A stretch of 64,000 bases of DNA from Tetrahymena thermophila SB210. Taxonomy: Eukaryota > Ciliophora > Oligohymenophorea > Hymenostomatida > Tetrahymenidae. This document shows positions 1-13,971 of the stretch, in pieces. The stretch is from assembly GCF_000189635.1 (NCBI RefSeq), contig NW_002476323.1, positions 7,419-71,418 of the forward strand, written 5' to 3'. The first letter of the stretch is position 1. Every line of letters begins with the position of its first letter. Below the pieces are notes generated by a model that had not been told where the DNA came from, made no database searches, and saw only the letters and a program-made list of their open reading frames with translations. Position numbers and translations under genes: made by a program.

Positions 1-3000
1 TGGTATTTAACTTATATCTCTAGTTGAAATAAATTATTTATTCCATATTTTTGTATGATTTATTGCAAGTCATCAATTGGATATTAAAATTTTATGTTAA
101 TTTTAAGTTTCTAACTTATATTAGAGATACTAAATTCCAACTTCATAAAGAAATAGCAAGGATAGTCAGGATCAAATACTTAAGCTGCCTAACTTCCATA
201 AGGGCACATACATTATCCATCATTTTTAAATTATAATCCTTATTAGCAAGTTAAACAATTCTTATTTAAAGGTCCATTGCATATATTACAATTTGAAAAG
301 CAATCCATACATTATTTTTTTTAATTATCAAAATATTATCTTACAGGACATTATAGACAATTTTCTTAATTAATATTTGGGTTTTCATAAAAACCATCTT
401 AGCAAATACAATTTGGTGGATTAATTCTATTACCTCTACAAGTTTCGCAATTCTATGAGGTAAAAGAGCATGTTTTACATCTAAAATCACATTTCAAAGG
501 TCTACATGTATTTTTAATACTCTCTGTTTAGGTGTTTTCAAAGTGGGCTTATTTACATCTACATGTAGGTGGAAACTCTCTATCTATACTGCATACAGTA
601 CATGTACTGCTATTATCGACACACTAACTACATTATGGATCACAAACTATTTTTTTTAAATTTTAGTTAAAATATAATAACTTATTCTCTTTTAAATCTA
701 TATGATAAATATATTATATTAAAAAGAAACACACTTTTGAAGTGTAAATAAATTTAAAAGTATAATGAGTGGTTATAAATTACATTCGCAAGTATAATCT
801 GATTTCATAAACTAATTTGAATACAAGCAAGAACAACCAGGAATTTATAGCTTTTAATATTTACAAATTGTACAATTATCAGCAGCTCCAGAACAAGTCA
901 AACATTAAGGAGAACATTCTATAAATTAAATTAAAATATTATTTTTTTTAAATATTCTATTAATTTAAAATTATTTATAAAATATTTAATAGATATTTTT
1001 TTATTTATTTGTGTAATTTAAAAAAAAAAATTTTTTTTACATAAACATTTTCCTTCTTTTGTCATGATTTCATTTTAGCATAAAGTGCATTACTTAGTAT
1101 TATTATAATTTATTTCCAGACAATATGGTATAATATTTTGAGAATCTTGGCATCTCATTATAAATGGATTATTATAGAGTACAGTTTAAAAAGGCTGTCT
1201 TTCATAATTACACTGATTTTATAAAATAGCCTAGCCGTCTTTTAAAGTATATCCTTATTTTGGCATTATGCATTCCATATTAACTTTTGTTACATATATA
1301 AAGCAAGGATCATTTAGGTTATAATCAAGATAAAAAAATCCCCCAGAATAGATATAAAAATTATTAAAATAAAATATATTTTAAATAGGCCCAATTTACG
1401 TTTCGCCTATTTATATATACGAGCTTAGACTTAAAAATTATGTAATTACCAATTAAGAAAATTATAGTTCTTCATATTTGTAGTTTACTACAACATGAAA
1501 CTTAGAATTTGAAGTGTCTGCAGTAAATTGAATAACTTTTTAAAAAAAAATATTTGTTTTAAAATAATGTTTTTATTTTTAATCTTACATATTTAATTGA
1601 TGTCATTTATTTTTATTGATATATTTTTCATCGTTTTGCATAGATAATTTAAACAAATTTACAACTTAGCTCTGCTTGATAAAGAATTTCCTTAATAAAT
1701 TTTCAGAGCTATTACTTAAGCATCTACCTAATCGAGTATTTAAAAAAAGGTATACCCTTAATAAAAAATATCGTTTTTGATTGGGTAAATCATAAACTTA
1801 AAAGCAAATTGTGGCATTAAAGTAATTAATATCCTTGATTATGAATTATTATCAATAAGAATTCCTTTAAATTAGTTAAACCCAAGATTTAAAGTATTGA
1901 ATGTAATTTGTTTTGTAGGATCTAATATATTTTAGATAGTTAATTATGTCTAAAAGAGGAGAGAATTATAGTCACTAAAGTTAAATTCTAATATAACTGT
2001 CATTTCAGGAAAGCTTAGATAATGAAGAGTTTGAGGATATAAATTCATAGTATAGTCTCCTTTTGTTTTTTGAAAGAAAATTAATTTATTAAATTTAAAA
2101 AAAAATTATTACCATATAAAATGAAAACATTTTATAGTAGACTACCACATAAGGGATAGTTTGTTGCCTTATAAAAAGAAATTATACCTCCTACATATAA
2201 TTCTGGATCTAAAAGTTTGTCTAAACCTTATGATTTAACTTAATAAAATGATAATGGAGCACTTTTTTGTTTTATTATTAAGTTGAAATTAGAAAGATCT
2301 GTATACAGTCCAATCCATATATCTAAATTATATCCTATTGTAGTTTACAGTATTATCTCATTTCCTGAAAAAAGCTGTAAATTAATGCTGTTGTTATCTA
2401 ATAAAACTCCTATTAATGTAAATATATGCTTATTTTGGTCTTACATAAATAAAATTGTATATGATTCACCAACATTTTTTGTAGGAGAAATTATATTAAA
2501 ACTGAGACTAATAAAAAAAGAATTTGAAGAAGTTCCAATTTTAAATGCATCATTTTTAATTAAATATTGAGTCTAAATAAGAGAATTTAGATTTAAACAA
2601 TCTATAATTTTGTTAGGTAAATTTATTTTTGTATTAATACGATTAGGAATCTTCATAAATCTTGAAATACAAGATATTCCATCATCAAAAGCATCTTTTA
2701 GTTAACATTTTCCTATTTAATTTAATATTATAAAAATTTTTAATTTAAAAATTAATTTTACCTGTAATACTATCTCTTAAATTAGGGTTAATTAAATATT
2801 AGGTACAAACTGTAGCTTAATCACATAAAACACAGTATTCAGGACATTCAGAGCATGTGCTTTAGTTCTAAAAAGTTCCTAAAGGGCAAATACAGTCTCC
2901 ATCAGATTTAAACCTCATCTTATATGATAGTTGAGTGGAATCACATGGAGTGCTATCATTATAATCACATACATTTTGCTATATTTTTATTTTATATTGT

Positions 3001-4725
3001 AAAGGGCATGAGCTTAAGCTAGAACAATAATTGCTAAAAATTGAGTTAACAGTTAAAGCATTTGACTAACATAAAAGACAATTTTGCTAATTTACTATAT
3101 CAGTCTAAGCCAAGCAATTAGCACAAGGGGCAAAAAAAGTTCCTTAAAATACCCTTACTGTACTATTAAATAAAAGTTAAATTAAAAATTGAATTAAATT
3201 AATCTTAATAAAATCGTTTCAAAAGGTTGAAATATAAAATAGTAGCTTTCGCAATAAATTTTTTATTTTTATAGAATATTATATTTATAAATATAAAAAT
3301 ATATTTTTAAATACTCCTTTTGTGTATTGATTTAACAGAAAACAGAAAAGATATTTTTTTTTTGTTTAAAAAGTAATAAGATTTTAACATTACTTGATGA
3401 AAAGTACCCTATCGCATGGCCCTGTTATAATTTTTTGTTTATTTTAAATTGTGAAGAATACTTAACCAACATAAGATAAAACTTAAGGGAAAGTAATAAA
3501 TATTAATTAATTATCTATATATATTTATTTTTATATCTAGTTAAAGTTGGTATTTAGAATAATTGTTAACCTGTGCCATTTATTTAAGGAAACATAAACA
3601 AAATTGCTATTAACAACTCCTAAATAAGATTCACTGAGTTAAAGTAAAGTTGAATTGTAGCTATCAGATAAAATTTCATAAAATATCTACTTATTAGAAG
3701 TATATTATTTTTCTAGCAAAAATATGGTTGATAATGAATTTATTTATTCACCAGTTACTTTAAAATCTATAGAAATCATTACACCTTTAGAAGCATCATA
3801 TTCGAATTAACCTACTTACCAACTTTCGCTGCACTGCAAGTTTAATGTAAAATCATTAAAGATTGATTATTTATTATATTTGCTATACCCGAAATAGTTG
3901 GTTGCTTAATTAAACTAGTAAGAAGGCCAAGATGATCCAAAACCAAAATTAAAATAAAGAACCTATTCCGCTAATATCTATTTTTCTTAGAATGAAATTT
4001 TTTAACCTATGCTTTAAGTAGCCTAACCTATAATTAAGATGATCTATTTTATAAATTTAGCTTAAAATTTATTATGAATAATATTATTTTACTTATTTAA
4101 CAATTGAACAAGCTGCAGAATAGGGGTAAACTGCTTATTAACCTATAAAAATTTGAAAATATTAGTTATCAAAATATTTTTTGCTCGAGACTCTACTAAA
4201 CTCTTTGAATGGAGTAGAATTTAGGTTCATACCAGAGCTCTCTGTATCTTTGTTGTAAAACAAATAGTGAACATAGTAGTTAGTTGAACTATATTTGAGA
4301 TTTATTGTTATTCTTAAAAAAAACCAATTATTGTATATACTAGATAAATTTCCTGCTGAAATAACTAAATCATCACTAGGATTATACAAACCAAATAGAA
4401 TTGTTTTAATCTTTAGCTATATAGGATTTAAGGAAATAGACAAAATGTGTTAATTATTTTTATCTATCGCTTAAAAAAATAAATAATCTTAATCCATATT
4501 TCCCTAAAAGTTATACCAACCTATCAAAGTAAAAGATGATGTTTAATTTTCAATATTTTTTAAAAGATATTATCCTTCAATTATCTAGTTTTACTAACCT
4601 AACTCACAGCTAAAAAATGTTTGTTTAGATATTAAAATTTAATTGTTGCACAAATCTTGACAAAAAAAGGTTGCGAATAGTTAAACGAAAAAGGTGAAAT
4701 TTGCTAACTTTTCGAATACTCTCAT
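1..4725 (-). CDS. Large Cys-rich surface protein, C-terminus beyond left edge (partial)
   Basis: The start at 4725 gives MRVFEKLANFTFFVQLFATF, a signal peptide, followed by CQDLCNN. A laminin-G/concanavalin-like region follows (TLIGWYNFQGN, then LSSIYNNWFFLRI), read on the minus strand with TAA/TAG as Gln. A first Cys-rich block lies at about 2800-3170 (CICPLGTF, CSECPEYC). A second lies at about 250-900 (CSQCVDNSSTCTVC, PPTCRC) and has the CxxC spacing of furin-like or growth-factor-receptor repeats. The complete relative at 8030-13971 has the same order and ends in membrane helices, so the missing C-terminus probably does too. Short introns break the frame, for example 2713-2761. The protein probably sits at the cell surface as a receptor or coat protein. 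Ligand and function are unknown. The family call is firm; the exact exons are not. Confidence 0.75.
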
Positions 4726-5759
4726 TTTGATCTTTTATTTTTTCGTATGATAGATTATTATTTTTGCTAAGATTTTAAGCTAAAATTTATGATTTATTTA
4801 TATGTAAAACTTTAGAATTAAAAACCGAATTTCTTAGTTAATTAATTTACTTCTTAGACTTTATATTCCTTATAATCAAAATAATTAAAACAAAATCTTA
4901 ATAGCATCTAAAAAGATTATGTTCACTCAATATTTCTTTTATTAATAATTAATTTCTGGTTTCCCAATCCAAATTATAAATTAATTAGTTCTAAAATTTT
5001 TTAATTTCTTTGATTGGCTTGAAACTCATATATTATAACATTAATTGTAAGCACTTTCATGAATTTTAATTAAATTATAAAATTCAAAAGTATATTTTGT
5101 TATTTTCATATAGATTACCATGAAATTTCTCATAAAAGGAGATTTTTGAAAAAATCATTTATTAAAAATTCTCCCTAAAAATCAAATAAATACCTCTTTT
5201 TAGTGTAAAGTTTTTTGAACAAATTCTAATTTTTTGTATTATCTTTATAATCCAATATATTTAAAATATAAAGCTTATTTACATTTATAAATGTTTGATA
5301 ATTAAAATTAATTATATAAATTCATTATTTTTACTAATAAATTATTTTGATTTTATCATTTTTAAGGAATCTTAGAGTTAGGTGAGTTATAGATAATTCA
5401 TAAGAATTTTCGGTACTTACATTTTTCTAATTTAGATAATTAAAATAGGAAATTTGGTACTAGTCAACTATTACTTATTTTATTGTTTCTTAATTTAATT
5501 CTAAACTTAATAAAAGATTTGAATACAAAATAATAAATTGACATTCTTATATCAAAAAAGCAAATTAATTTAAATGATCCACTTAAAATGACTGTGGTTA
5601 CATAATTATGAAGGTTTTATTCAAACACAAAAATTTCACTTATATTTTTTAGTTTTATAATACAATACATATATATTCCATAATATTTACAAAACTATTT
5701 TATTATAAGCTTATTTTAAACTAAATTTATAGATTTTGATATTTTAAATTTACATTTCT
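4726..5759. other. Gene-free AT-rich spacer
   Basis: This is the upstream flank of the partial Cys-rich gene and the downstream flank of the decayed copy. I see only AT-rich sequence with no coherent frame, RNA gene or repeat. The promoter of the gene starting at 4725 must lie here, but no motif can be named. Confidence 0.5.
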
Positions 5760-7460
5760 GCAGTTAGGTTAAAACAAATCCAGCCAGCACTACAAACAAA
5801 GTAAGGATAGTTAACCATAGTATATATAATAATCAACAGCAGAATTTATTTATGTGATAATAAAATTGATAGTTTCTAGTATAATCAATTTCCAAATAAT
5901 AAAAATAGGTTCTATGAGTCTTAACATCTCATTAAAAATAAATTTCTATATGTTAATCTACCATAATGACACTAATTTTATAAAATAGCCTATCCATCTT
6001 TTATTATTAGCACACAGTATATAAATTGTAGTAAAATATAAAAAAAGGGTCATTAAGATCATAACCAAGATAAAAAAAACATCCAGATTATATATTAAGA
6101 CATTTAAAATAAAATATATCTGAAGCTGATCCAATATTTGTTTAGCCTATTTGTATTTATTTAAGTGCAAAAATTAAAAAATATAGTTATTACTTTTTAT
6201 GGAAAATTTAACTCCTCATATTTGTAATTTGCTATAACATAAAACTTAGTGTTTGAATTTTCTGTAGTAAGTCGAATAAATTTTTTTAAAACTATATTTG
6301 AATATGAGGATGATATGTTTTTTTTAATTAATTTTTAAACTTATAAATTTAATTGATCTCCTTCATCTTTATTGCTCCTTAAAATTACTCTTTGATTTAA
6401 AATTAGCTTTAACTAGCACTAATATCTGAGACAGTTTGTTAAAACGACAATTTGTTACTACTATTCTATTATGAATTTAATAAAAAGATAGTTGAATATG
6501 AATTTAATTATCCACTTACTTTGAAATCTATTGAAATAATCATTCTTTTTTTATTATAAAATTCAAGTTATCAAATATACAAAATTTGATTATACTATGA
6601 GTTAAGAGCGAAATCTTAAAATGCCAATTATATATTATATTTAGTATATCCAAAATAATTTATTGCTTAATAATTATTAAGAAAGCAAAGTTGAAATAAA
6701 ACAAAAATTTAAATAATTAACCTATTCCAATAAAATTCATTATTTTTATTCTTTAATATCCTATGTTATACTTTGAGCAGACTACCCTATAATTAGAATT
6801 ATTTAGTTTTTAAAATTAAATACAAAACTTTTAAAAAAAATGTTATTTTACTTATATAAATAGAGAGCTAGCTGCTGACTTGGAATATTATGTTTACTAA
6901 CCAATAAAAATTAAAAATGTTTAATTATTAAATATTTAATGCTTGAGGTTCCAATAAATTTATTATAAGAAGCAGAAGACATAATTGAATTAGTTTTTTC
7001 TGTATCAGAGTTAAAAAATAAATAATTGGCATAATAATTAGTTGAACTTTATTATAGATTCTTAAAAATAACCACTAGTATTGCAGATTTGTCAATTTTA
7101 CTGTAATAATAATTAAATTATCACTAGGATTATAATTATCAAATAAAGTTGCTTTAATTTTTAACTATGTAGGATTTATGGTAATAGTTAATATATATAG
7201 ATTATAATCGTTTATTGCTTAGAAAAGTAAGTATTCTTAATCAATATTTCCCTTTAAGTTATACCATCCTATCAAAGTAAGCAATGATTATTAGTTTATT
7301 ATGTATTTAAAAACAAATTATCCACACACTTTTTATTGTTAATAGCAAATTTAATATTCAAAAATATTAGTCAAGATGTAAATCTGAACCAAAAATGGAA
7401 GTGAATATTTGTAAAATAAAAGATAGATTGATTAATTAATTATATATCTTTATTGGAGTT
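5760..7460 (-). pseudogene. Decayed, internally deleted copy of the Cys-rich surface protein gene
   Basis: Two segments match the neighbouring gene at 1-4725 in the same order. About 6500-7400 corresponds to its N-terminal laminin-G-like part, giving TLIGWYNLKGNID and then YNPSDNLI. About 5900-6300 corresponds to the part at about 1140-1500. The intervening first Cys-rich block (the equivalent of about 1500-3700) is missing, so the copy carries a deletion of roughly 2 kb. The frame also shifts inside the conserved part: the reading after WLFLRI leaves the frame that would give the expected Tyr-rich continuation, and it shifts again near 6900. No clear signal peptide or start is left. It looks like a tandem duplicate of a host gene that has lost function. 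A short functional gene with unusual introns is less likely. Confidence 0.7.
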
Positions 7461-8029
7461 TACATTATTATATTTATCTATCAATGAATTTTAAAGCTTA
7501 TACTTTATTAATTATTTTTGTTCATTAAATCATTTAATTGATATAAGATTTTAATTTTTAGTAAGTAAATTAAAAATTGTAAGTTAAAATTTATTTTTTG
7601 CTTTTAATAGTTCTTATTAAAAATATAATATCTATTTCTTTTAGTAAGCTAAAGAAGTTCAATTTTAATTAATCTTACTTTTATGCTTAGATATAAATGT
7701 TTCCAGATTAAATAAATTATAGTTATAAACTAAGATTTTTGTTTTTTAAAATAAATTCAAACACAATAACAAATTTAAACCTTTTAACTATCAATTTATT
7801 AATTTATTGATAATAAAATTTACTACTTTTATTGTAAAAAATCAAATTTTACTTTTTTTCTTTATTTTAAAATATTCATTTAAAAAATTAAGCTATTTAA
7901 TAAAAAATAAAATAATATTAAATTATTTTTATATTTTTAAAGAATATAAATGAAATTTGATCAATATTATATAGAAAGACATTTTAATTAATTTGTTACA
8001 GAGCTTTTAAATAAATTTTGTTTATTAAA
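7461..8029. other. Gene-free AT-rich spacer
   Basis: This lies downstream of the complete Cys-rich gene, which ends at 8030. The sequence is low-complexity A/T with no coherent frame or repeat that I can support. It should hold the polyadenylation region of that gene. Confidence 0.45.
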
Positions 8030-11000
8030 TCATTATAAAATTATTTTTTTTCCACTATTTAATTCAATATTTACTTATATTGTATTGTTATTTTCATTTT
8101 AGTATATTTTAGTTTTTTTTTATCTCCTTTTATTATAAATTAAATATATTTTATCTTTGTTTTTTTACAAAAATTCATAAATCGGGAGTCCTACTGATTC
8201 GAATAAGAAACCAAGTAAAAAGAGCATATTAAATAAAATTAATATTATAGTTGCTATAAATCCTTTATTTAGAAATGAATTTACATCTTCTTAATTCAAA
8301 ACAACTAAATTTAAATTCTCTTGATTGAATTTGTAAAACATTATCATAAAAATCCATGTAGCTGCTAGGAGAATATCACCTATACTTTTAACTAAATTTA
8401 AAAACAAATACTTATAAGGCTTGTAGTAAAATGTCATTAGCGAAGTGACGATATTTATTATGGTGCAAATACAGCACAGACATAAAGGATACTCTACTAA
8501 GTAATATATCAGAATCACTATTAAAATTTTCTTTAGAAAGTAAACGAAATGATAATTCTTTATTGCCTTACAGTTAAATTTTTATTATTTCAATCTCAAA
8601 AAGAAAAATTCAAAGTAGTTTTGTGATAAACTAAAATTCATTGAGTTATAGTTTAGATAAAACCATATCAAAGATATTGAAAAAATAGAAATCACAAAAA
8701 TAGCTGAGTAAATGCTCCATCTGCTTAGCCAATTAGTAGAGTATATATTATATACTTGAATATTAATAGAAAGAATAACTATTAATAGATTAACTTCGTT
8801 TTCTGAGCTTAACCTCACAACGAAGAAATTCATTATTTTTTATATTTTGCCTTGAGCCTTATTATCTGATTATTTCAAAGGGTAGAAAAATTATTTTATA
8901 GCTAACATTCCTAATAATAAAGTTAGTATAACTAGATATTTACAAAAAATTATTTAGCAGTTAACTAAAAAACTATCTCGGAATCCTAATCTATCAAATT
9001 AAATATTTCCAGAGCTGTGTACAAATTCATCTACATTGCTTCCAAAAAGTGTAAACCCATGCTGGAGTTTGTTATCTTGGTACTCAGGCATCCTTTGATA
9101 AACAAATGTTCCAAAGAGAGATAAGAACGTATAAAAATTTATAGGGATATTAATTTTTATTAACAAAAACATCGCAGTAGGCTATATCGAATTCAATAAA
9201 TAAAACAAAAATTAAAGACTTCTTATGTAACCAATAAAAGCTTAATTTTTTGGAGTAATTTGACTAATCTAATTAATAACTTGTTATTTATTGTCATCTA
9301 TAACAAGTAAATAAGGTCCAATATTAAATTAAAATGGTTGTTTTAAATACTTAGGATTTAGCACTATCTAGTTTTGATAGTCAATAAATATGTTTGTTGT
9401 TTTGAAAATGAGACTCCCGTAGCTTGCTTTTATACTTTAATTAATTCCTATTTCCAAAATTATTTAATTATTTCTTGGAATATTAAAACTTTTAATTTCA
9501 TAATTTTGAGATGGAACTTCGCTGATAGAGAGTTAAAATATATTAATTATTCCATGCTAAGAAATAATTTATTCAAGGAGATAAACCTCTGTTTCAAAAT
9601 CAATCTAAATTTAATATTTTCCATTTTTCTATTATAAGCTGTAAGCAAGGTTAAAAAACCCATAACAACTACTACCTTTTATTGGGTCAGATACTAAATC
9701 ATTTCCTTATTAGCAAGTGCACTAGTGGTTTTCATCTAAAATTTAATTGTTTTAGCAACTTAAGCAATTTTACTTTGTTGGTCCATTGCAAGTTAAGCAA
9801 AGATCATGACAGTTCGTGCACTATTAAGAAATTTGGTCATAATATTAGTGAGACTGGCATTTTGAGCAATTTACATTATCATTTTTAGGATCATCATAAT
9901 ACCCATCTGGGCATTAACAATTAGGAGGTTAGATTCTATTTCCCTTACATAATAGACAATTATCACTTGAATATTGGCATGTTTAACATTTATTTTTACA
10001 GATAATTGGCTCGCATTCATTTTAAATAGGATCATTTGGTTTGTTTAAAAAATACTTAGGATCACATTAACATATTGGGGGGTGTATTCTACCATAACTA
10101 CAAGTTATACAGCTAGCAGATTCAAAGCATGAAGAGCACTACTTTTAGCAATCTAAAAATAAATCAAAATTTGAATTTTAAGTAAAAAATAATTTACCTT
10201 GGCAGTTAAACATACTATCTAAATACTAATTATTTAATGGGCAATTACAGAGAGGGAGTATTTAAGTATCTTACTTACATGAAAGGCAATTCGAAGAGTT
10301 TCCTGAGCATGTCTTACAAGTTGGAGAGCAGTCTAATATTTAAAAAATAAATCATAAAATATATTTCAAATAAATAAATTAAAAATACATTAGCATTTTT
10401 TTTTTGTTTAGTCAAAATACGTTCCATCTTTGCATTAGCAGTTATTTAGAGGATCCATCATAGGATCTAAGCATTTATTACAAACGTTTAAATTTGTATA
10501 TAAGATTTCAACACAATTAAGTATAATTAAATTTGAATCTTAGCATCTTAAATTGGCAGGATTATAAAAGTATATTGTTTAATTAAGTGTCCTATTGGAA
10601 TTACATTAATCATTTGGAATAACTTAGTTATTCAAAAGTGAATAGCCTTACTTTGGAAGTATACAAGTCATATTTAATCTATTTATATAAATAAAGCACG
10701 GATCACTCATATCATACTCGAGGTAATAAAATCCTTGCATGTAAAGTTCAAGGTTATTAAAATAGAAAATAGGAGCTGCTAAATTATCTATTTGCTATCC
10801 TATTTAAAAGCTTAAATATTAAGGATATAAATAAAAATATATAGAGCTTTATATTTCTATTTCTTCGGTTTAGTAATTCAGCACAACATTGAATTTTACA
10901 GTTTGTAAATATAAAGAGAAGTATATTGATTCTACTGTAACAACTAATTTTATTTATTTTAAATAAAAAGTTAATCAAAATCTTTTGAAAAAATGTAAGG

Positions 11001-13971
11001 AGTTACAGAAATAGTTTGAGTTAACTGAGCTAAATCTTACGTATTTAAGTAATTGACATACTTATTAGACACAAATTTCAAGTTTAGGCTGTAAATCGAA
11101 AAGGCTTTAAATAAATCTAAATTGAACAATTTTTGTACCCCAATAGGTAATAGATAAAAAAGTATAATCATAGGTAGTAAGAGAGAAAGCTTTCATGTTA
11201 AGTGAAATAGCAAAAATATTAGAATTTAGCTGTGATGCTAAGTATGCATATGCTGGATATTATGAATCAATTAAAAAACCATATATTTAACTAAATTACC
11301 TATTGAATGTAGAATAAGAAAAATATTACAAAGGATTATAAATATTTAAGATCATATAAACACTTGTAAATTTGCTAATGCTGTAGTTACTAAAATCTAA
11401 ATCAAAAACTTTAATTAGATCTTTTTAAGATTGTCTTTAAAGTACAGACGCAAATTTTGTCATGCTTTGATGACCTGTTTTTAAAGATAATAGATATAAT
11501 TAGAAATATTTAATTAAAATTTACCTTAAATTATCCAGTTATTAATGTTCATAAATTAGCCACAAAATATGCTTTGTGAAGGAAAATTTGGAGATGCCAT
11601 TCCAAATATTAGTGATGGGTCTACTAATATATTTTTTATTGGTTAACTAATCATTTAATAGTAATAAGAAACGGGGTTATTCTTTAATTTGACAATAAGT
11701 GAGACATCTTTTAAGTTAGTAGAAAGTCCAATCCAAATTTATTATCCGTTTTCAACAGGTGCAAAAAAAAGCTGCTGATTTTCTCCAATTACCAAACAGA
11801 GAGAAATCCCATTACTTTAATCAACAAATGCTACTAAAGAAAATATATGTATATTTTCATCAATCATGTAAAAGATACTGTAAACTTTACCAACTGCAAA
11901 AGGGACAGGAATGTTTAAGATGAAGTTAAGAGAAATAAAAAAAGATGTTAAGCCACTTTTTATTTTAAAAAATTTATTTTTGATAATAAAGTCTTGCAGT
12001 GAATATAAATTTGGATTTGTACAGTCAACTAATGTTTATTTAAGTGTAATCAAAGTGTTTTAATAACTTAAGATCTTCAATTACTAACCAATACATTGTT
12101 TACCATCATCAAAAAGCCCTTAACTGCATTTACCTATTTAATTAAAATTAGTAAATTCTTTTATAATTAATGAATTTATCAATAAAAAATAAAAGATAGA
12201 AATAAAGAAATATTCATTTATTTACCATCATATCCTCTAGGAAAAAGAAATTCTTTGCATTAAGTGCCAGAAGAACATGTAATGCAGTATTATGGACATG
12301 GTAAACATGTGTTTCCATCAAAATAGTGTCCGTCAGGGCAATCACAAGTAGTTTAAAATTCAGTCAATTAATATTATTAGCAAGATTTATTGAAAGACCA
12401 CTCACAAGTCTACCAAGATGCCTGTGAAGCAGAAAAATCAGCATAATTGCATGAACTTTCACAAGTATACTTTTGCTTATCTTATTTAATAAAATCTCCA
12501 TCATTTGAACACATTATACAGTCGTTTCCGTCTAGATTCATCTGCATAGAACAATTTAAACAAGCTTAAAAAAAAGTTCCCTGATAAATTTTGATTGATC
12601 TATTAAAATTAATAAAATTGAGTAAAGAGAATAAATAACAATTTTACTTAATTAAAATTTCTCTGTTTACAACCATGTTTGGATCATAAATATTAGTACT
12701 CAAATTTCCAAGCGTAAATCTTATAGTACCAATAGGTAATTAATTTTAATATGTTTATGAGAATATTATCTTATTGTTTAAATAAACAGTTTTCTGAATC
12801 TATTTGAATTATTAGGATAGTACAACAGTAATTCTGTACCAACTATTAAAAGAAATTTGATAATATATACTGTTCTACCAGTAATAAGAATCCTGTAAGT
12901 AAAACAGACTCCCAATTTATAAAACACTAATCAGATAAAAATATTACTATGATGAAACCTACTAAATACTAGCAAACGGAGGAGAAGAATTAAGCATGTC
13001 TCCATTAAATCTAATATCAAACTAAATTACCAAGCCCTTATTCTCATCAAAATAATATGGCCCTGCGTTAATATACTCGTTAGTTAATAGTTATAATACA
13101 TTTTAAAAGACAGGATTCTTTTTTACAAAGGAAATATATTATTTATTATGGATTGCTCTGTTCAATTATATACTTTGTAACTGATAAATAACTTAAAAAT
13201 TAATTTATAGAACCAAATTCGCCTGATAATACATTTCCTGAGCAGATGTTTAAAATGAGGGGCCTTAACTTTAATGATTCGCTCTTCCTATGAAAACTGT
13301 AACCTAAAAAATATAAATTTAATTTTAAATTAATTAATAATATTAATTAATATTACATGATCAGAGACTCCACACAGCGAACATAGTGGAAAATTAGATG
13401 TGTTTCCATAAAATAACTAAAATTAATTATTGTCAAATTTAACTAGGTTGTTAGATAGTGCTTATCCTTATTAGTATGTATATGAAGGATTATAGATCGA
13501 ATATGCTGTTTAAATATAATAATAGGTATAGCAAATAGGTAGGTTATCTTAATTCAGTCTTATTCCTATTTTGACGAAAAACCAATTATCTTAAAGTAGA
13601 TACTCGAAGACATTAATCAAGCTAACACTAACTTTAGGCTAATTTTAAAACTTTACATAAAGTTGAAATGAACTTGGATTATATGATATCGATATCAAAT
13701 TATTTGAATCATCACTCATGGCCTGAATTATTAAATACTCTTGGTTTAAATTACCAAATAATCTGTACCATCCTACTACTGTTAATTATGTAATATCCAA
13801 GTATTAATCGTTAAGGATTTTTTCTCCTTAAATTATTTAAACTGTAGATTATCTTTGACAACCAAAGTATGTCATATTAGAAATTAATCTTTTAATTCCA
13901 CAAGGAGCGCTTTGGCCTAGAGAAACATTTATAAATGAAGCTATAAATAGCAATAAATATATTCTTGACAT
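8030..13971 (-). CDS. Large Cys-rich multi-pass membrane protein with laminin-G-like regions
   Basis: The start at 13971 gives MSRIYLLLFIASFINVSLG, a clear signal peptide, then CGIKRLISNMTYFGC and a laminin-G/concanavalin-like region (LTVVGWYRLFGNLNQEYLII). A Cys-rich block at about 12230-12560 includes CLNCSMQMN, CDCPDGHYF and CPQYCITC. A second globular region follows to about 10550. A second Cys-rich block lies at about 9680-10450. Several hydrophobic segments between about 9300 and 8200 include YYLVEYPLCLCCICTIINI and IGDILLAATWIFMIMF. A short N/K-rich tail runs to TGA at 8030. The likely form is a large extracellular part anchored by a multi-pass C-terminus. This is a ciliate-expanded family with no assigned biochemical role. 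The first few hundred and last few hundred codons are sure; intron positions between them are only partly resolved. Confidence 0.8.

Noticed and set aside
9374-9637. Plus-strand open frame of 87 codons
   Set aside because: It lies antisense inside the complete Cys-rich membrane protein gene, whose minus-strand frame is supported by domain order.
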